This document shows, piece after piece, positions 6,201 through 8,079 of a DNA stretch of 8,079 nucleotides. This DNA is from Nitrospiraceae bacterium. GTDB lineage: Bacteria > Nitrospirota > Thermodesulfovibrionia > Thermodesulfovibrionales > Dissulfurispiraceae. Within the stretch, counting starts at the first letter, position 1. Each line of letters begins with the position of its first letter. The DNA lies in NCBI GenBank assembly GCA_003170655.1, contig PMYY01000231.1, positions 1-8,079 on the forward strand. The letters are read 5' to 3'. The position numbers and the translations under genes are program-made. The notes below the pieces were generated by a model. It was not told the origin of the DNA and did no database searches. It saw only the letters and a program-made list of their open reading frames with translations.

Positions 6201-8079
6201 TCGGCCCTGGACGCGTGCTCTCGGATCTGGTCAAATCGATTACGGGGACGGATGGGACAGCATGCCTACCGACTGAATCGAAGGCCGGCGATGATCGCTC
6301 TCTGAATGTCTTTCTCGGAAGTTACTTTGCTCGTGGCGGCAATATAAACTGGCCTGCCCTTTTTGAAAACCGCTTAGTCAGACCGTTTATTCCAGCAGAT
6401 AAACGCCTCTTTATTGACAACCCGTGCGAACGACATTTGGACATTCCATATGACGCGTCGGACAACGATCTTCCCCAACGCGAGGAAACGTCAACCGCAG
6501 ATATTTCGATGGTTACGGCTGATGCAGCCGGACTCTTCTCGAAACAACAAATAGATTACATCCGCAGATTGATACATGCAGAAGTAAAGGTAACGGGGGA
6601 TGAGCCGAAAGAATATGGTGAACGTTCAATGAAGGCAGTGCCGGCCATTCCGCCTGCAAGACTTGTCAACGCTGATCAAAGTGCTCCATCTCACTTAAAA
6701 GGCGCAATACGGAACCCGGACATGTTACTGCAACTCGCAGCTAAAACAACGGGATTCCCAATAAATTCCATCTCTCTTGATCACCGCCTCCTTGATAATC
6801 TCAATCTCGACTCCATCAAGGCAGGGATATTTGTCGCCAAGGCAACAAAGCTGTATGGAGCAGAGGGGATACTCGACCCTGCAGCTATGGCAAACAGTTC
6901 GTTGCGGGAAATCTATGCCCGTATCGAATCCCATTTATTGCCGACACAACAGGCCCGCGAATCTTCAGACGGACCGCAGAACAGACCGTTCCCTGAATCT
7001 GTGTCACAGCATGCTGCAGACACCTGGGTCCGTAATTTCAAAGTTGTTTACAAGGAACAACAGCGCACTTCGCACTTATCCTTCGATGATATTATAGCTG
7101 CTGCCTTTGTAGAAAAAAAACAAATTTTAATTGTATCCGACGATGACGCAGACAGACTGTCTTCGGATATGCAGGCTATTTTAACCCCAAAAGGCGTCAC
7201 TGTTACATTGATGGATTATAAGAGTCTTAGTAACTGTAATCTTCGCGATTATGAAAAATACGACGACTTTGTATTTCTGTTGCCACGAGGAAAAAATACG
7301 GGCCTACTTACAGTCGGACAAGTGCATGACATGGCGGCACGGATGCATTGCATCGGGGAAGTTATCACATCAATGAAGCTGCAGACTGATAAACCGACGT
7401 ATGCAGCAGTACAGTTCGGCAGCGGTGATTTTTTTGAATCCAATGCAAATATAACTCTTGAAGCAAAGGGGAGCGCGGCATTTCTTTGCAGCATACATCT
7501 GGAAAATCCGGCTGAAAGGATACGAATCCTAGAGTTTTGTGACACCAAGGATGCTTTTCATATTCTTCAGAAGATCGTGGAGGAGCTCCGTTTCGATGAA
7601 AATTTCAGCATAGCGACCTTTGACAGCCAATTCGTAAGATATGTCCCCGTGCTGGAGCTTATCAGACCGGAGACAGTCAAAGAAAGAAAGATTAACTGGA
7701 CGGGTGAGGATGTAGTCCTGGTTACGGGAGGGGCCAAGGGAATCACGGCGGAGTGTGCCCTTGCTTTTGCCATTAAGACAGGTGTGAAACTGGCAGTCGT
7801 CGGGAGCACGGTCCTGATCGACAATAACGAAGAGATACAGAACGTGTTGCAGCGCTACAAGGAAAACGGAAATACTTACCGTTACTATGCCTGCGATATT
7901 TCCGACAAAGCGACTGTTGCAGACCTTAAGAAGCGGATAGAAAACGACCTCGGAGCGATTACCGGCGTTATTCATGGGGCAGCTATCAACAAGCCACGTC
8001 GTGCTGAAAAGGTTACTCTTTCCGAAGCTCTCAGCGAAATAGCGCCGAAAATTATTGGAGCAATAAATATTTGCGAGTG
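3257..8079 (+). CDS. PilZ-fused enediyne-type iterative type I polyketide synthase (3' end outside window)
   Basis: One open frame of at least 1607 codons runs off the right edge. Residues 1-113 read as a PilZ domain: RxxxR (R4, R8), GxSxxG (30-35) in place of the usual D/NxSxxG, and the IGLEI strand (88-92). The ketosynthase (about 114-575) has Cys325 in DGACSSS, His458 in HGTGT and His499 in GHTKAASG. The acyltransferase (about 695-990) has GQGSQ (707-711), Ser804 in GHSLGE and His908 in NAFHS. A single ACP carries its phosphopantetheine serine at 1186 (NLNLDSIKAG). The ketoreductase starts near 1485 with the NADPH loop TGGAKGI (1490-1496); its catalytic Ser and Tyr lie beyond the window. 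Domain order and KS segments such as RLRWPYV (249-255) and ELVGFAKT (360-367) match enediyne PKSs (SgcE, CalE8), cytosolic enzymes that build a polyene from malonyl units. Those run about 1,900-2,000 residues and end in dehydratase and phosphopantetheinyl-transferase domains, so several hundred residues are probably missing here. All active-site residues visible are intact and no frameshift is seen. The product and true enediyne status cannot be decided without the downstream cassette. Confidence 0.9.
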   Translation, partial: MEQRISKRIPVSLEAHLTWGGITYRAFITGISEKGLYVIAPSSAMDFAGRNKSAVTVEFHAAPDEMLELQCKEVWSDNDTSAHSTQTIGLEIQNPPPAYAEFYRSSFFKIKKDMSHDAIAVVGMACYYPDAPDLKSFWENILARRRSFRRIPAQRLPLSEYYDADPFAPDKTYGNRAAVIDGFEFDWVKRGIPKSVVESSDIVHWLALEVALRAMEDAGYSKGNTPSDRSGVILGNTLTGEHSRSQNMRLRWPYVKKVLTAAAQKKRMPPDAINELIETMEGYYKAAFAPVTEDTLAGNLSNTIAGRICNFLDLHGGGYTVDGACSSSLIALTTAANALSTGTLDLAVVGGIDISLDTFELVGFAKTNALTKTDMKVYDRSASGFIPGEGAGCVVLKRLQNARAHGNYIYAVLSGWGMSSDGKGGMTAPKAQTQALAIRRAYGNAEYGLDEVDFIEGHGTGTIAGDKAELEGIAIAMDERDPGPLRSCGVTSLKSLIGHTKAASGIGGFIKAVMAVNRRVIPPTAGYTDPNPVFQEKAHRVYAVTQGEIRSADNVVRAGVSGMGFGGINCHVTIESSGEPAKHIEPSVGERELLASYQETELFVMSADSQLKMVERIKYLKGLAEGMSTGEMVDLSRQLTRETSDDEPFRMALIVGSPEDMIICLDSAERMLGANTIAKGEMISSPHQDIWFSNSVSSDRIGFLFPGQGSQQLNMGRRLVERYPWARDFKDKAETWLSESSYEKIDEYIYRPLDRALNDDQVTAWKEQLSRSEIAQPAVCMTSLLWMRHLDHLGIKPVVAGGHSLGELPAFYAAGAFDEKSLLCFAAFRGKAMAAPDDSRGQMAVLGCGREKVEGLLREIEGYAVVANINSPMQTVISGERSAVEKAVRSGSLLNISAKLLPVSNAFHSRFMIGAADNIHKHAPIPELLTRTDIKLFTSMDGKEIALGTDLRMHFSKQATHQVDYISLINNMKRECDLLVEVGPGRVLSDLVKSITGTDGTACLPTESKAGDDRSLNVFLGSYFARGGNINWPALFENRLVRPFIPADKRLFIDNPCERHLDIPYDASDNDLPQREETSTADISMVTADAAGLFSKQQIDYIRRLIHAEVKVTGDEPKEYGERSMKAVPAIPPARLVNADQSAPSHLKGAIRNPDMLLQLAAKTTGFPINSISLDHRLLDNLNLDSIKAGIFVAKATKLYGAEGILDPAAMANSSLREIYARIESHLLPTQQARESSDGPQNRPFPESVSQHAADTWVRNFKVVYKEQQRTSHLSFDDIIAAAFVEKKQILIVSDDDADRLSSDMQAILTPKGVTVTLMDYKSLSNCNLRDYEKYDDFVFLLPRGKNTGLLTVGQVHDMAARMHCIGEVITSMKLQTDKPTYAAVQFGSGDFFESNANITLEAKGSAAFLCSIHLENPAERIRILEFCDTKDAFHILQKIVEELRFDENFSIATFDSQFVRYVPVLELIRPETVKERKINWTGEDVVLVTGGAKGITAECALAFAIKTGVKLAVVGSTVLIDNNEEIQNVLQRYKENGNTYRYYACDISDKATVADLKKRIENDLGAITGVIHGAAINKPRRAEKVTLSEALSEIAPKIIGAINICE

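Noticed and set aside
7249..7975. Minus-strand frames of 85-148 codons near the right end
   Set aside because: They are antisense to the ACP-KR linker and KR domain, with no recognisable motif or ribosome site.
3596..8079. PUFA synthase (PfaA) or heterocyst-glycolipid synthase assignment
   Set aside because: PfaA proteins have several tandem ACPs and PUFA-type KS sequences. Here there is one ACP directly followed by the KR, and the KS segments are enediyne-like.

Overview
The window looks like an accessory locus from a Gram-negative, probably Desulfuromonadales/Geobacter-like (deltaproteobacterial) genome. This assignment is an inference. It rests on a decayed HAO-like multiheme cytochrome, a membrane GGDEF-EAL protein, PilZ usage and moderate GC content, with no marker gene to settle it.

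Layout. Positions 1-768 are gene debris: a leftward hairpin-plus-T-tract terminator near the left edge, a frameshifted minus-strand remnant of the C-terminal part of a hydroxylamine-oxidoreductase-like multiheme cytochrome c, and a fragment that reads like the 5' end of an IS3-family orfA. Positions 769-2448 carry an intact minus-strand gene for a two-helix membrane GGDEF-EAL protein (cyclic-di-GMP turnover). Positions 2449-3256 are an ~800-bp non-coding, AT-rich divergent region. It contains a recognisable extended -10 promoter for the GGDEF-EAL gene, short palindromes, and a perfect 10-bp inverted repeat about 100 bp upstream of the next gene. From 3257 to the right edge (8079) runs one uninterrupted plus-strand open reading frame of at least 1607 codons.

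The long reading frame is the main content. It encodes a large iterative type I polyketide synthase whose order KS-AT-ACP-KR and whose KS signature segments match the enediyne PKS (PksE/SgcE/CalE8) family. The expected C-terminal DH and phosphopantetheinyl-transferase domains lie outside the window. Unexpectedly, the same frame starts with about 110 residues that read as a PilZ domain, the classic c-di-GMP receptor fold, placed directly before the ketosynthase under a strong Shine-Dalgarno site.

Working hypothesis: the divergent GGDEF-EAL enzyme and the PilZ-PKS form a c-di-GMP-controlled polyketide system in which the second messenger would act on the megasynthase itself. The domain fusion is read directly from sequence; the regulatory link is inference.
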